Shown here in pieces: positions 23,263 through 33,940 of a stretch of 64,000 nt of DNA; positions within the stretch are counted from its first letter, which is position 1, and each line of letters begins with the position of its first letter. The DNA comes from Dichetophora obliterata (taxonomy: Eukaryota > Arthropoda > Insecta > Diptera > Sciomyzidae): contig OY986439.1 of the NCBI GenBank assembly GCA_963920525.1, forward strand, positions 212,496,500 to 212,560,499. The letters are read 5' to 3'. Both the position numbers and the translations under genes were made by a program. The notes under the pieces were generated by a model. That model saw only the letters and a program-made list of their open reading frames with translations. It made no database searches and was not told the origin of the DNA.

Positions 23263-23536
23263 AAAATACCCCTAGTCTTTTTCATTTAAATAACATACAT
23301 ACAAATAATAACATTTTAATTCAACACATTCTTAATACTCTTAGCAACCCTATTGTGCTTAACAAACTACGATGTCAAGAGCTCTCTCTCAAGTTTCAAA
23401 AAGTAAACGAAAGTTGAAAAACTGAACGAAAGGAATGCTTAGATAAAACTTCATATATTGCGACTTCATATATTGCTGTGGAAGTGCATGCTTTTGTTCT
23501 TAAACTTTTGTTTGCTTAAGCAAAACTTGGTTGGTC

Positions 23537-24319
23537 CTATTTGAAGACATCAATTTGTATGGGAGCTGGGTGTGTTTTATAACCAATTTGAAAAATTCTT
23601 TTTCGATTATATTCTGTTTTGTTGATTACTGTTCGATTATTTTTTGCGCCGATATGACACTTAAAGAAAAAAAAAATGTATATGGGAATTGGGAGTGTAT
23701 ATAAAGCAATTTCAACCATTTTTAAAAATTTTTCTGCTTTTTTAAAAGTCTTTTATACCATTATTAAGTCATACATTAAATTCCAAAACCGTGTATTGTC
23801 AATATCCGCATCTTGTACAAAAGTGTTTCACTGTGCGTCGCAGCGTTGATTATCCTTCTGACTTTTGTGTTGGCACAATGGAAAAATTATTTTGCTATTT
23901 GTTATGGTGAAGCGTGAGTACTTAGTACTTAAAGGACTACAACTAGCACAACCAAATAGCGTAAAGGCTCTTAAAAACTGAAAAAAAAAATTGGTCAATG
24001 ACGGTCAATACCTTTGTGCGTGTGTTTTTGTGTGCGTATATATATGCTTTTGAGCTTAAAAGCAAAGTTAGTAGGGTCCTCGTAAGAATATTAAAAAATT
24101 ATTTTATTTTTATATAAGTAGCAACACAAAAGTAAAGTAACACATAAGTAGGCTTATAAATAGAAAAGTCTTCTTTTAGACAGTTAAATAAAATTTTACC
24201 ACGAAAATAATGCTAAAATAGTTTTTTTTTAATATTCAAAAAATACTCTTTTAAAAAACACTAAGTATTTTTTTTTAACTGTTGTGATATAAATTGTTAT
24301 CTACATATGTGCATTAAAA
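23537..24319. other. AT-rich sequence, nothing recognised
   Basis: No supported features. Confidence 0.55.
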
Positions 24320-24392
24320 AATAAAATAAATTGGCCATTTCAACCCAAGAAAAGACTTCGACCGAGCTTCTATTGATCAATTGTGTTGTGCT
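24320..24392 (-). mobile_element. 3' fragment of the same SINE family
   Basis: The inverted sequence CACAACACAATTGATCAATA, then GAAGCT and GAAATGGCCA, matches the last 80 bp of the SINE at 21993-22340. The 5' head is missing, so it is a 5'-truncated copy. Confidence 0.8.
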
Positions 24393-24624
24393 ATAAAATG
24401 TTTGAACCAGGGTTCGTAAAGCAATCAAAATGCGTTACCGCTCTTCTGAGTTATCTTTTTGAAAAATTCAAAGCGTGTGTGGCAGGGTTGAATTTTTCAG
24501 TACAATTGTACTTTTTCAGTACAATTTTTATAAAAAAAGTACGTAGTACCACGAAGTGCATTAGTGCATTTTTAAACATTTGATCTTCATCATATTGACT
24601 TGATCTTTCTTTGTTTTTTTTAAG

Positions 24625-24870
24625 TCTTCAAGCTATTTCTACATGTGAATTCTGGGAAAAAGTAAATGCTATTAAAAATGATTTCAATGAACCACTTTTT
24701 TCCAACATTCACAGAATTTCACTTGGAGTTTTATCAATTTCACTTTCTTCAGCAAGTGTCGAGAAAATATATTTTCGATTCAAAACTTATTCAAAAGAAA
24801 AAGCTGCTGAAATCGTCTCTGCTGGTTTATTCAGATTCTTCTTTAATTAAAACAAAAGATTCGCTATAAG
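24625..24870 (+). pseudogene. hAT transposase C-terminal (dimerisation) domain fragment
   Basis: The frame gives CEFWEKVNAIKNDFNEPLF followed by NIHRISLGVLSISLSSASVE and K-I-Y-F. This is the hATC domain pattern (F-W, then P-L-F-x-x-L/I, then L-S-I-P-x-S-S-A-x-V-E-R-x-F-S). The expected Arg-Ile-Phe-Ser is altered to Lys-Ile-Tyr-Phe. A second frame carries the tail (SSLIKTKDSL and stop), so at least one frameshift occurred. In hAT enzymes this region holds the catalytic glutamate and mediates multimer formation. The BED finger and catalytic core are missing. Confidence 0.8.
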
Positions 24871-24947
24871 CCAATGTTTCTTTAACATAAAAATTAAAAA
24901 TTAAAATATTGCTATTGAAGGAAAGGACTATTTAAAAACTGAATGTA

Positions 24948-25389
24948 CAGTAGGGTGGGGCGATTTGAACATCTTAATGGGAGCCTCGCGTTTCTAATTC
25001 TTGGGATTGTAGTGAGCAAAAAAGTCCACTAGACCATACATCTACGGTGAAAATCGAGCTTCCAAATTTTGACTTGCAGTTTTTTCTCAGACTTTTGTCA
25101 CTTTTTTTTTGATATTTTGGCCTATAACAGCCAAACCATTGAGATTTTTGTCTTAGTATTGGATCAAAAATCTAAATGGCTTGGCTGTTATAGGCCAAAA
25201 TATCAAAAAAGAAACAACGTTCCAAAAGTCTGAGAAAAAACTGCAAGTCGAAATTTGGAAGCTCGATTTTCACCGTAGACGTATGGTCTAGTGGACTTTT
25301 CTGCTCAGTACAATCCCAAAAATCAGAAACGCTAAGCGCCCATTAACACTTTTTTCCCTCCATACTAATCGCCCCACTCTAATCTACAG
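24948..25389. mobile_element. Near-perfect 440-bp hairpin element (foldback)
   Basis: Arms of about 205 bp, starting CAGTAGGGTGGGGCGATTT and ending AATCGCCCCACTCTAATCTA, pair over nearly their whole length. The loop is about 16 bp near 25153-25168. Inside the arms are AAAATCGAGCTTCCAAATTT and GGCCTATAACAGCCAA. It interrupts the hAT remnant. A CAG-start terminus next to TA on the left suggests a Tc1/mariner-type MITE. Confidence 0.88.
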
Positions 25390-25588
25390 TGCTATATTTA
25401 TTTAGCAATGTTGAATTGTTTGTCCATTTTTGTTATTTTTTTTTAGTTTAAAAGGCTCATTCAAATTTAATACATTCAAAAGGTTCCATTCTTCATGGGA
25501 AAAAAGTGCAATTTGATGCCAAAAAGTACAACTTTTATTTCGGTTTGGCACAATTTCGAAAAAGTTATTTCCCATCTCTGGTATGCGG

Positions 25589-26066
25589 ATAAAATATTTG
25601 CTCTTTTTTCAACTCTTCAACTGCTTTCACTTTCGTGAGTTTGTATGCTGAGAAATTTTAATTCGCTCTTTTAAAGACTAGCTCTATTAACAAGAGCTCT
25701 AATTTTTTTTATGCCATAAATGGGAAAAAATCAATTTACATAAAAAGCTCAAAAAAGTTTTGTTTTCTGATAGAATACACTTCAACTAAATAGAAGCCCA
25801 AAAAGTTTTTAGATTTTTTTTTTTTTGGCTACACGGCGCTCTGAAAGTCAAATGTTAGAAAAACTGATAGTTTTAAAAAAAAAACCTAAATTGTGGTCTT
25901 ACTTTCGAATCCTCTAATCGAGTTACTTTAAATGCAACCCTAAGTAATGGAGCATATTTTAAAAACTTGTAATCAAAGGCAACTAAAAAAAATTATTCTG
26001 GGTATGCTTTGATTAAAACTTGCGTTTTACGGATATTTCCAAAGTCTTATTCAAGGTTCATTTTTT
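25589..26066. other. AT-rich sequence, nothing recognised
   Basis: No supported features. Confidence 0.55.
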
Positions 26067-26204
26067 AAGGTTATGGCACTTGAGAGAAATGCGCTCTTTT
26101 TCCGCCTTTGTTTGAACTGTCAACTGTGCTTTTTTTTGTTCTATGCATTCATTTTTTTGATTTCTTTTTCATCCATTCTGACAGTTCGACAGTGCCACAA
26201 CCTT
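26067..26204. mobile_element. Possible small MITE, AAGGTTRTGGCACT termini
   Basis: AAGGTTATGGCACT (26067 on) and its near complement AGTGCCACAACCTT (26191-26204) flank 138 bp. Subterminal GAACTGTCA and TGACAGTTC also pair. No target duplication was seen. Confidence 0.55.
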
Positions 26205-27241
26205 CTCAATGAGCTATCCGTTGCTAACATATGTGAATTTGGACAAAATCGGCCTGCGAAAATTGTGTGCATACTGGAATGGGTTAATTTATGAATTTTT
26301 CGATACAAGAAAAGAAATGCTTGAATTAAGAATTTTATGCATGAGCAAAAAACGATAGCCCAAAATGCTTGGTTCAAGCAAAGAACGGTTGGATTTTACT
26401 CTTATAATTTTAATGTCATAGCTAATAAATTCAATTAAATAGTCATTCACTTGCGTTATAAACGGCAACAGTTTATTTCATATGCTTCCTCATATCATGC
26501 TCAAAAGGACTTCTAAAAGCATGCAACTGCAAACAATGCCAATTAATATGCATGCACAGTTTGTTGATCGTTGCCTTGTTCGAAAAAAAAAACATTTGTA
26601 AGGAAGCATAATGTTGAAATAAAGCTTTTGTTGCATGCACGCAGAAACAGACAGACACAAACAGTGACTCGCAAACAGTTTGTATAGCCTCGAGGGTGTA
26701 ATAATAATGTGGCACATTCATGCGAACTTGTTCGCGAGCGATTAATTAATTTTTACCCTGCACGCAACGAAGTGCAAATGCAGTGAAATAAAACAAACAG
26801 ACAAACGGACAAATAGATTGGCAAACACACACACACATACACACATATCAAGCTTTGATGTATGGCTGGGAGATATAGCAAACGTAGATGATGATGGTGG
26901 AACGTTTTTTTAAATGCCACACAATTTATGGCAGACAAATCTAAATGGCACACAGCCAACACACACAAGAAACACACACATACTTAGACCCTGTAACTTT
27001 AACTGATGCTGTAAAAGTCATCTCAGCCCGAAATTTGTACGGGTGGGTAGCTTGTGGGTTGTGGCTTTTCTGATAAGAATTCGCCATTCGTAAATCAATG
27101 TATTGTTGATAACTATAAATATGTAAAAGTCACAATCATAAGCTCATTATTTGAAATCATTTAAATTCACACAAAAAAAATTTGGTACAGTGAATTTTAA
27201 AACTGTATAAAAGCGGCACCTTGAATCACTTTTGCATTGTT
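26205..27241. other. Unique AT-rich sequence with a short CA microsatellite
   Basis: A (CA)n/(CACAT) tract lies near 26825-26850 and AAACAGACAGACA-type patches near 26645-26815. Nothing else is supported. Confidence 0.55.
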
Positions 27242-28102
27242 CAGGGTGGCTGAAACTTTTTGTGCAATTAATTTTTTTATACTATTTTTTCATTTTATAA
27301 AGTGAAGAGTAAATTTAACGAAAACGAAGAATTTTGACAATAAGACAAGAACTTCGATTGTGCGCCGTTTTGACGCGTTGGATTCCGTAGTTTCCACCCA
27401 AAACGAACAAAAGCGCACTTTTGGCTGCACTCTTCTTAGCAAATGGACTGTAATAAGGCTCGTGAATAATTTTGCTGAGCGATGCACAGTCACAAGAAGT
27501 CTTTGTCATTTAAATCCCTCAGTTTGGACACAGGAAATTATTTTGCTGTAGTTGCTGCCACACAAGTCAATCCTTATAGTTTCGACAAGGAGTTTATCTG
27601 CTTAAATAGGTATCAGCAGACATTCACTGCAGACAAAAATTCATAAAGATTTAAACTTTTTACCATTTAAAATTCAACTAACAAGCCAACTGAATGCAGC
27701 AGACTTGCCGTTTTTGCTTCAAATTTTGAGAGAAGATAATTCAAATGGCGGAAGAGGACGAAAGTGCATTTGTATGTCTGACGAGGTCCATTTTGATCTA
27801 AACGGAAATTATATCAGACAAAATTGTCGAATATGGAGCGATTCTAACCCATTTCCATTTACTTCATGTCACATACATTCCGTTTCACGTTGCGTTGGCC
27901 CCAAGGGCTCCTGTCCTTAATGCGCCTTATTTTTTCTTGTCGCGTTTTAGCAAACAGGAAGTTTACAAAAAAATAAAAACGAATAAATTTTAATGATTTA
28001 AAGCAATCCATTTGAACGATATTTAAGGCAACTCCTGCTGAAATCCTCCAGGCAAAAATGTAGGCGAATTTCTTAATGTAGCCAAATACATCAGCCATCC
28101 TG
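27242..28102 (+). mobile_element. Mariner-like element remnant, 861 bp
   Basis: CAGGGTGGCTGA (27242-27253) and its near complement TCAGCCATCCTG (28091-28102) are the likely termini. TA follows the right end. The space between is almost filled by the transposase pseudogene. A functional element of this type should be about 1.2-1.3 kb, so roughly a third has been deleted, mostly from the C-terminal half. Confidence 0.68.
27360..28050 (+). pseudogene. Mariner-like DDE transposase pseudogene
   Basis: Consecutive frames give an N-terminal helix-turn-helix part (KWTVIRLVNNFAERCTVTRS, about 27435-27500) and a linker (IGISRHSLQTKIHKDLNFLP then FKIQLTSQLNAAD, 27606-27700). Next come QMAEEDESAF and, after a one-base frameshift, CMSDEVHFDLNGNYIRQNCR then IWSDSNP (27768-27850). 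The SDE-x-HF-x-LNG segment contains the first catalytic aspartate. The arrangement KDLxLxPYKIQLTQxLxPAD...FSDEAHFxLNGxVNxQNCRIW is one I recognise from many insect mariner/Tc1-like proteins. Downstream, a shifted frame keeps VALAPRAPVLNAPYFF, where VWCALWxxGIIGPYFF is expected, and then a decayed tail with HLNDI. Multiple frameshifts and stops show it is inactive. Confidence 0.85.
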
Positions 28103-28278
28103 TACCACTTTTAATACAGTATAAATAGTAAAAAATATCAACTGCGCTGACGTAAATGTGCAATTAAAGTGCAATTTTGTGAGTTTGAATGGGATTACTT
28201 GAAAATTGCATGTATGTTTGCTTACCGGGTCACACAATCATGAAAAATTTCACGTAAACAAAAGAGAGGGCGAGAGAG

Positions 28279-28310
<32 letters not shown>

Positions 28311-28699
28311 TGAGAGGTTGAAGTTGAATATCAAAATACAGCGGTGCACATTGGGCTTTTTTCGATTTTAGGATGACATTTGCATTATCTCAGAAACTAT
28401 AAAAGCTAGGGCCATGAAATTTTGTACAAATGCGTTTTAGCCTAAATTAAGAAACAGCACACAAAAATATGAATTCTAGGTCAACTGCATCGCCAACCTC
28501 TCATACAAACCCGCATAAAATTGCTTATTTATGTTTTTAAAGAATAAATTTAGTTTATTTAACTTTACTTAAACGTCATGCTAAAAATCTTTCAAATCGA
28601 ATAACTTTTAGATATACCTCCCTTAAAACAGTATTACCAAATTAACGAAATTAAAAATTTTTTTTTTATAAATGGTTGCTTATACAAAATAAAGTCACA
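28103..28699. other. AT-rich sequence with GA microsatellite
   Basis: A (GA)n tract with interruptions covers 28261-28317. CAGCGGTGCACATTGGGC near 28341 resembles an element end, without a partner. Confidence 0.6.
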
Positions 28700-29404
28700 A
28701 CCCAGCAAAATTTTTAATACAAATGTGACATGCATTGTTAGTGACACTGCTTCCAGAAGACATTCTATAGATCCAATTATGATTCTTCTTAGCCTTATCA
28801 AGAAGTGCTTTCAAGAAGCATTCTCACAAACCACTTTTCGAAGACATTCAAATAGCATTTAAATTCAATTAAAGCAAAAAAGAAAATTTATATATTTATG
28901 TTTTTGGATTAATATATGTTTAATTCATATGCATATGTTTTAGATATTTTTCGTTGGATTTTTCAAAACCCCAACAAAACGTAACATTTTCCTACTTCAA
29001 ACTTCAAAATGCCGTGAAAATTGGGAAAAAGGATATTTTACGTGGATCTTTTTTAAACTCCAATCACTTCTCATTTCCAACAGCAAAATCGAGAGAAAAT
29101 CGGGAAAAAGGGATATTTTCCGTGGGATTTTTGAAACCACCCTAACCACAAATATTAGTTCATTCCACGAAATGCTTTTTGAAAGCCTAAATAAACACCT
29201 ACTTGAATCCTTTCATTTAAGGGCTCAAAGAAATCTTCCATTGAAAAAATTCTGGAAGCACTTCTGAAATAGAGTAAGGAAAGCATTCCTCCCAATGGCA
29301 TGCATATGTTAAAAGAATGCCTTCTAAGTATGAAAGTGGAAGGGATGGAATTCAAGACTTTCCTTTCCACTTTATCTTCTTTCCGAAGCACTTTTTTGGC
29401 TCGG
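28700..29404. mobile_element. ACCCAGC-terminal element, copy A
   Basis: Begins ACCCAGCAAAATTTTTAATA and ends, decayed, with AGTACTT/AGCACTT...GGCT. It shares its order with copy B at 53701-54447: ACAAATGTGACATGCATT, CCAGAAGACATTCTATAGAT, TTAGCCTTAT, then GAATGCCTTCT and GAAGGGATGGAATTCAAGA. Inside is an 80-bp direct duplication (GGGAAAAAGGATATTTT, near 29019 and 29102). It holds no protein. Confidence 0.72.
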
Positions 29405-29740
29405 AACTTGTTTTAAATTATGAATTCTATTTTATTTATTTTTTAAATTTAAGAGCACCTACAAATTGTCTTGGAAATCAGTGCATTTAAGGGCAAAATT
29501 TCACTTTTAAGACTTTTTTCAAATTAAGTGGTTTTTCTTAATAGCAGCTAGATGCAGCAGTTTTTTTACAGAAACAGAAGGTAGAATGATATTTTACGAT
29601 ACTTTATTTACGATTTTTTATGAAAGTTATAGCCTTCGACTATAATAATGCTTACTTAGCTAGATATTTTCTACAACATTTTACTTAAATGTTTATTCCT
29701 TGAAAAATTTACAGTCAAAAAGAAAAAAGATTTTATTTTT
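29405..29740. other. AT-rich sequence, nothing recognised
   Basis: No supported features. Confidence 0.55.
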
Positions 29741-30429
29741 TTGATCTATTGAATAATTACATGAATTAAGATTGTGAGCTTTAGATCAAGTGATTGTTGT
29801 TGCCTTCTTGAAAACTCACTTGATCTAAAGCTCACAATCTTAATTCATGTAATTATTCAATAGATCATAAAAATTAATTAACTTAACTATGGCAGAGCAC
29901 GGCCAAATAAGTTTAATTAATGTCAAATTAATTAAATAAATCTAATAATTGATCGATTTTTCGGTCAAAGTCATGTGTAATTGAACATTTGGTTGTGAAA
30001 ATAGCCACCTTTCAGTTAGAACACTAGCTTCTGGCGAAGCAAAAACTCGTTTCATTTCTATGGTGCATTTCGACAAACAATCGAACACCAATGAATATTG
30101 AAATAAATGAAGAAGCAACTAGAACAGATGGCAACCCTTGATAGAGTTGATGGCGGTGATCTAAAATGGCCTCCTGCTTTGAAGTGTCATATGATTAGCA
30201 GCCATACAATTCATGAGAATGAGTTAGAGGATCTGTACATTCATATGGTAGTTTAAAACAGTGAGTTGATCACAGCTTAATCACTCAAAGACTACTGATG
30301 AGGAATATGTAGCGATTTCCGAAACAGACTGTCTAGTCAGCTAAGTGATTGACTCTATACAGAGTTGTTGTTGTTGTTGTTGCCTTCTTGAAAACTCACT
30401 TGATCTAAAGCTCGCAATCTTAATTCATG
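29741..30429. mobile_element. Element with a perfect 52-bp hairpin at its left end
   Basis: Arms 29741-29793 and 29816-29867 are perfect complements around a 22-bp spacer (TTGTTGTTGCCTTCTTGAAA...). The spacer and inner arm recur in direct orientation at 30366-30429, so the left and right ends form an inverted pair beginning CATGAATTAAGATTGTGAGC. The sequence GAAAAAAGATTTT stands at both outer flanks and may be a target duplication. The stretch 30258-30370 (CACTCAAAGACTACTGATGA, GATTGACTCTATACAGAG) recurs inverted at 50687-50783. Confidence 0.72.
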
Positions 30430-30793
30430 AAAAAAGATTTTTCTATTTTTATTAACTGACATTTTTTATTGTATTTTATATTAAATTCAATTGCGATTAA
30501 GTCAAAAAAAAAAGTCCAAGAAACAAAACCTTGAAATATACTTCGTGCTCGAAGTTATTATTGTTTAAACTTGACTTTATTTTTTGGGTTTTATTGAGCT
30601 TATTTTTGTTAAACAAGCTTCAACTTTGACGAATTTTATAAAAAGAACCATACAATACATTAGGTTTTTAATACCACATTCATAATATATGTTTTATAAT
30701 CCGACGAATAAAAATTTTTTTTTTATAAAATTTAACCAAAAAAATATAAACCCAATGTCATCTTAAAATTGTAAGTGGTGGTAACCTGTACGC
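30430..30793. other. AT-rich sequence, nothing recognised
   Basis: No supported features. Confidence 0.55.
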
Positions 30794-30804
30794 ACCCAGC
30801 AGAC

Positions 30805-31420
30805 ATTAAGACTCTTTAAAGACTCTTTTTAGACTCTTATTTATGAGACTTTTTCATCATTGTGCTCTCAAAAAAAGACTCTTTTTTCAATCTTTTTTTC
30901 TTAGGTTGAGGGCACCCCGATATGTCTCCTTTTAGTGATTCTTTTATGACGCAAAAAAAGACTCATTTATAACTCTAAGTAAATACTCTCTTAAGACTTT
31001 TATTAAAGACTTTTGTATGATCCATAAAAACCCTCATTAAACCCTCACATTAAATACTCTTTTATGACTCATATAAGTGACACATTCAGGACTCGTATTA
31101 AAGACATTTTTAGGACTCATATTAAAGACTCTTTTAAGACAGCTATTAAAGACTTTTGTAAGACTACTCTTGAAGACTATTTTGAGACTCATAATAGAGA
31201 TTATTTTACGATTCTTAAAAATCCTCATTAAAATCTCACATTAAATACTCTTTTATGACTCATATAAATGACTCTTTATATAGGGTAGGGTTCATATAAG
31301 ACTCATATAAAAGACTATATTGTAAGCTTTCATAGAAATGTAATAGACTCTTTTATAGCATAAATAATTACTTTTTTTAAAATTTTTAAAATAAAGACCC
31401 TTATATTTATGACTATTAGG
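30805..31420. repeat. Irregular array of GACTC/TTTTAAGACTC words
   Basis: The words AGACTCTTTT, GACTCATATTAAAGACT and ACTCATATAAATGACTC recur without fixed period over about 600 bp. Two larger direct copies are visible: CATTAAATACTCTTTTATGA at about 31048 and 31238. Confidence 0.75.
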
Positions 31421-31513
31421 GTAGACCTTAGTTTTCGATTTTTGAATTATTAACGCGGCATGTCAGTATTCCATTATAAACATATTTATATGAAAGAGAG
31501 TTTTTTGTTTTAA

Positions 31514-32052
31514 CCGTAGTCCTACGTTGAGAAAAACACCATAATTCCACTTTGAGGTGAGGAATTGAAGTTTTTAAATATTTTGAAAAGTTATTAAGGA
31601 TTCTCATATATGCATGTAAACATGCAAACATGTATAGCATTTAAACTTGTGATGAGCGATAAAGTGTAAATAGCTTAAATGTCGATAAAATGGCGGTTGC
31701 AACTACGACAATATTATGACTTTTTTTAAATTTTAAACCTTTTAAAAACCTTCATTAACATAGAAAAATAAATAAAACGTTTAGCGCCAAGGCAACTCTC
31801 ATTTACACACGTAGACTTACTTGCTAGTGTACCCTACAAAAAAGGCTCGGAAATGATGTAAGCTCACGCCTATACAATTTTTGACAGTTACATGCTTAGA
31901 TGAGAACCCTTATAATAATTGCTATACAACAAGGAAAGTGATTTCTGTTCACACTTAGCATAAAATAATAATCATGTAAGATTGGATCCCAAAACTAAAC
32001 GGTTTTTTAATTTTAAAAAAATATAGTTTTCTACACCAACGTAGGACTACGG
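31514..32052. mobile_element. TTAA-flanked element with CCGTAGTCCTACG termini, 539 bp
   Basis: CCGTAGTCCTACGTTG and its complement CAACGTAGGACTACGG lie directly inside TTAA (31510-31513 and 32053-32056). The 16-bp termini are perfect. No coding content. It interrupts the satellite-bearing element. Confidence 0.88.
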
Positions 32053-32569
32053 TTAACATTTTATATAATTGTTAGGTCGCTGTCAGTGGTCAAAGACCTC
32101 TAACAAGAAAACGACCCGTGGTGTCATTTGCCGATTTGTTTTCTAAAAAGCTTATTATGTCCGAAGACTCCTTCTTACACTGCTTTCTTGACATTATTAT
32201 TCGTGCCAGTGAAAAATTTATAAGAACTTACTTGATTTATTATTATTATTGATTATCTTTATATTAATAGTAACAAATTAAATCACTTCAACGCACTCTG
32301 ACATTTAAACTCACAATGAATATTTAAATTATTTTTATAGTACTTCCTGCGCAGTAAGCTAATCGCAGCAAGAAAGCAATTCCCCGAATTATGGCGCCAG
32401 CATAGCAAGCGCTTCATTTATACAGAAATTGGATTTCCAGGAATCCCAAGAACTTCGCGAATTACATTTTAAAGGCAAATAGAAAATTTTTTGTAATACA
32501 TTAAACTCAGATTCGATTTTCGTTTACTAAACTTTAGTCATAAAGGAATAATTTTTTTGCGTGTTTTAT

Positions 32570-33745
32570 GTGTGTTCATAAAAAGGACTCGTAAAAGAGT
32601 TTTATGAACAGTCATGAACACGCATAAAAAGGATTCTTTTATGCGTAAAAAGGACATAAAAAGGACTCATAAAAGAGTTTTAAGAACACTAATAAAACAT
32701 GCATAAAAAGGATTCATTTATGAGTCCTTTTTAAGAAAAACACGCATAAAACATATTCTTTTATGACTTTATTTTACGAACATTCATAAAGCATGCATAA
32801 AAATGATTCTTTTATGAATTTTTTTTATGAACACTCATAAAAAGGATTATTTTATAAGTCCGTTTTATGAACACTCATAAAATATGCATTCAAATTATTC
32901 TTTTATGACTCCTTCTTATAAGCACTCATAAAACAGTCATGAAAAGTATTCTTTTATGACTACATGTTATGAACACTCATAATACATACATAAAAAAGGA
33001 TTATATTTTGAGTCTTTTTTATGAACACTCATAAAACACGCATAAAATGGATTCTTTTAAAAGTCCTTTTTATGAACACTCACAAAACATGCATAAAAAT
33101 GATTCTTCTACGAGTCCTTTTTATAAACACTCATAAAACACTCATGAAAGTATTCTTTTATGACTCCATTTTATGAACACTAAAAAAACATGCATAAAAA
33201 GGATTCTCTTATGGGTCCTTTTTATGAACACTCATAAACTACGCATAAAAAGGATTATTTTATGAGTCCTTTTTATGAACACTCATAAAACACGCATAAA
33301 AAGGATTCTTTTATGAGTAATTTTTATGAACACTCACAAAACATGCATAAAAATGATTCTTCTATGAGTCCTTTTTATGAGCACTCATAAAACACTCATG
33401 AAAAGTATTCGTGTATGACTCCATTTTATGAACACTTAAAAATCATGCATAAAAAGGATTCTTTTATGGGCACTTTTATGAACACTCATAAAACACGCAT
33501 AAAATGGATTTTTTTATGAGTCCTTTTTATGAACACTCACAAAAAATGCATTAAAATGATTCTTCTATGAGCCCTTCTTATGAGCATTCATAAAACACTC
33601 CTGAAAAGTTTTCTTTTATGACTCCTTTTTATGAACACTCATAAAACACGCAATAAAAAGATTATTTTATGAGTCTTTGTTATGAAAACTCATAAAACCC
33701 TCATATAAATGACGCATTTTAGAGTCTTATCTTATGAGGGCTCAT
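32570..33745. repeat. 51-bp satellite array, about 23 units
   Basis: The consensus unit reads TTTTTATGAACACTCATAAA, ACACGCATAAAAAGGATTCT, TTTATGAGTCC. Successive GAACACTCA positions at 33023, 33074, 33126, 33175, 33226, 33277 and 33328 give a 49-52 bp period, mode 51. Units contain a short internal inverted repeat (TTATGAGT / ACTCATAA). Divergence is higher at the left edge. Confidence 0.92.
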
Positions 33746-33796
33746 AAAATGTTTGCTGGGTTGTAGCAAACTGCAAGCCTCTCGCCTACATCTTTA

Positions 33797-33936
33797 CCCA
33801 TTAAGGACGATGATGCCATATGGCATCACTAAGTCGAATGTCACAAAGATAACGAGATCACGAAAAAAGTAGGCAAATTTAAAAGACAATCAAAGTTAGT
33901 TAATTAGTTAAAAAAATGGTCCCGTCAGTAAAGGGT
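33797..33936. mobile_element. Short TTAA-type MITE, 140 bp
   Basis: The right end (inverted) CCCTTTACTGACGGGACC sits inside TTAA (33937-33940). The left end CCCATTAAGGACGATG sits inside TTTA, a one-base variant. Terminal identity is partial. Confidence 0.5.
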
Positions 33937-33940
33937 TAAT

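Larger units (their letters stand above)
21140..23536. mobile_element. Deletion derivative of the GERFHQDI element, multiply interrupted
   Basis: The left end GACCAACCAAGTTATGCTTA and the right end (inverted) GACCAACCAAGTTTTGCTTA match the termini of 11914-14439. The 21140-21410 part matches the right arm of the full copy inverted. Sequence from about 21860 onward matches its left arm inverted (GTTGCCATCAGCTAACA, GCAACCCTATT, CTACGATGTCAAG). The gene and everything between the arms are missing, so this is an internally deleted, non-autonomous copy. It was later hit by a MITE (21416-21855), a SINE (21993-22340) and another insertion (about 22421-23262). Confidence 0.82.
24483..25580 (+). mobile_element. 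hAT element remnant with 8-bp target duplication
   Basis: The left terminus CAGGGTTGAATTTTTCAGTA and right (inverted) CAGAGATGGGAAATAACTTT have the C-A-G-x-G/A hAT form. The 8-bp flanks GTGTGTGG (24475-24482) and GTATGCGG (25581-25588) agree at six of eight positions. The interior retains only a transposase C-terminus and is split by a 440-bp hairpin element. Confidence 0.8.
30794..33761. mobile_element. ACCCAGC-terminal satellite-bearing element, 3.0 kb
   Basis: ACCCAGCAGACATTAAGACT at the left and, inverted, ACCCAGCAAACATTTTATGA at the right share their first 8 bases and overall form. The left third (30805-31410) is an irregular array of GACTCTTTTATGACTCAT-type words. The right third is a regular 51-bp array. 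The words of the two arrays are partly complementary, as in foldback (FB) transposons. A TTAA element lies between them. Confidence 0.75.

Noticed and set aside
32570..33745. Regular 51-bp repeats resembling a CRISPR array
   Set aside because: There is no repeat-spacer alternation, the whole unit repeats, and the context is eukaryotic.
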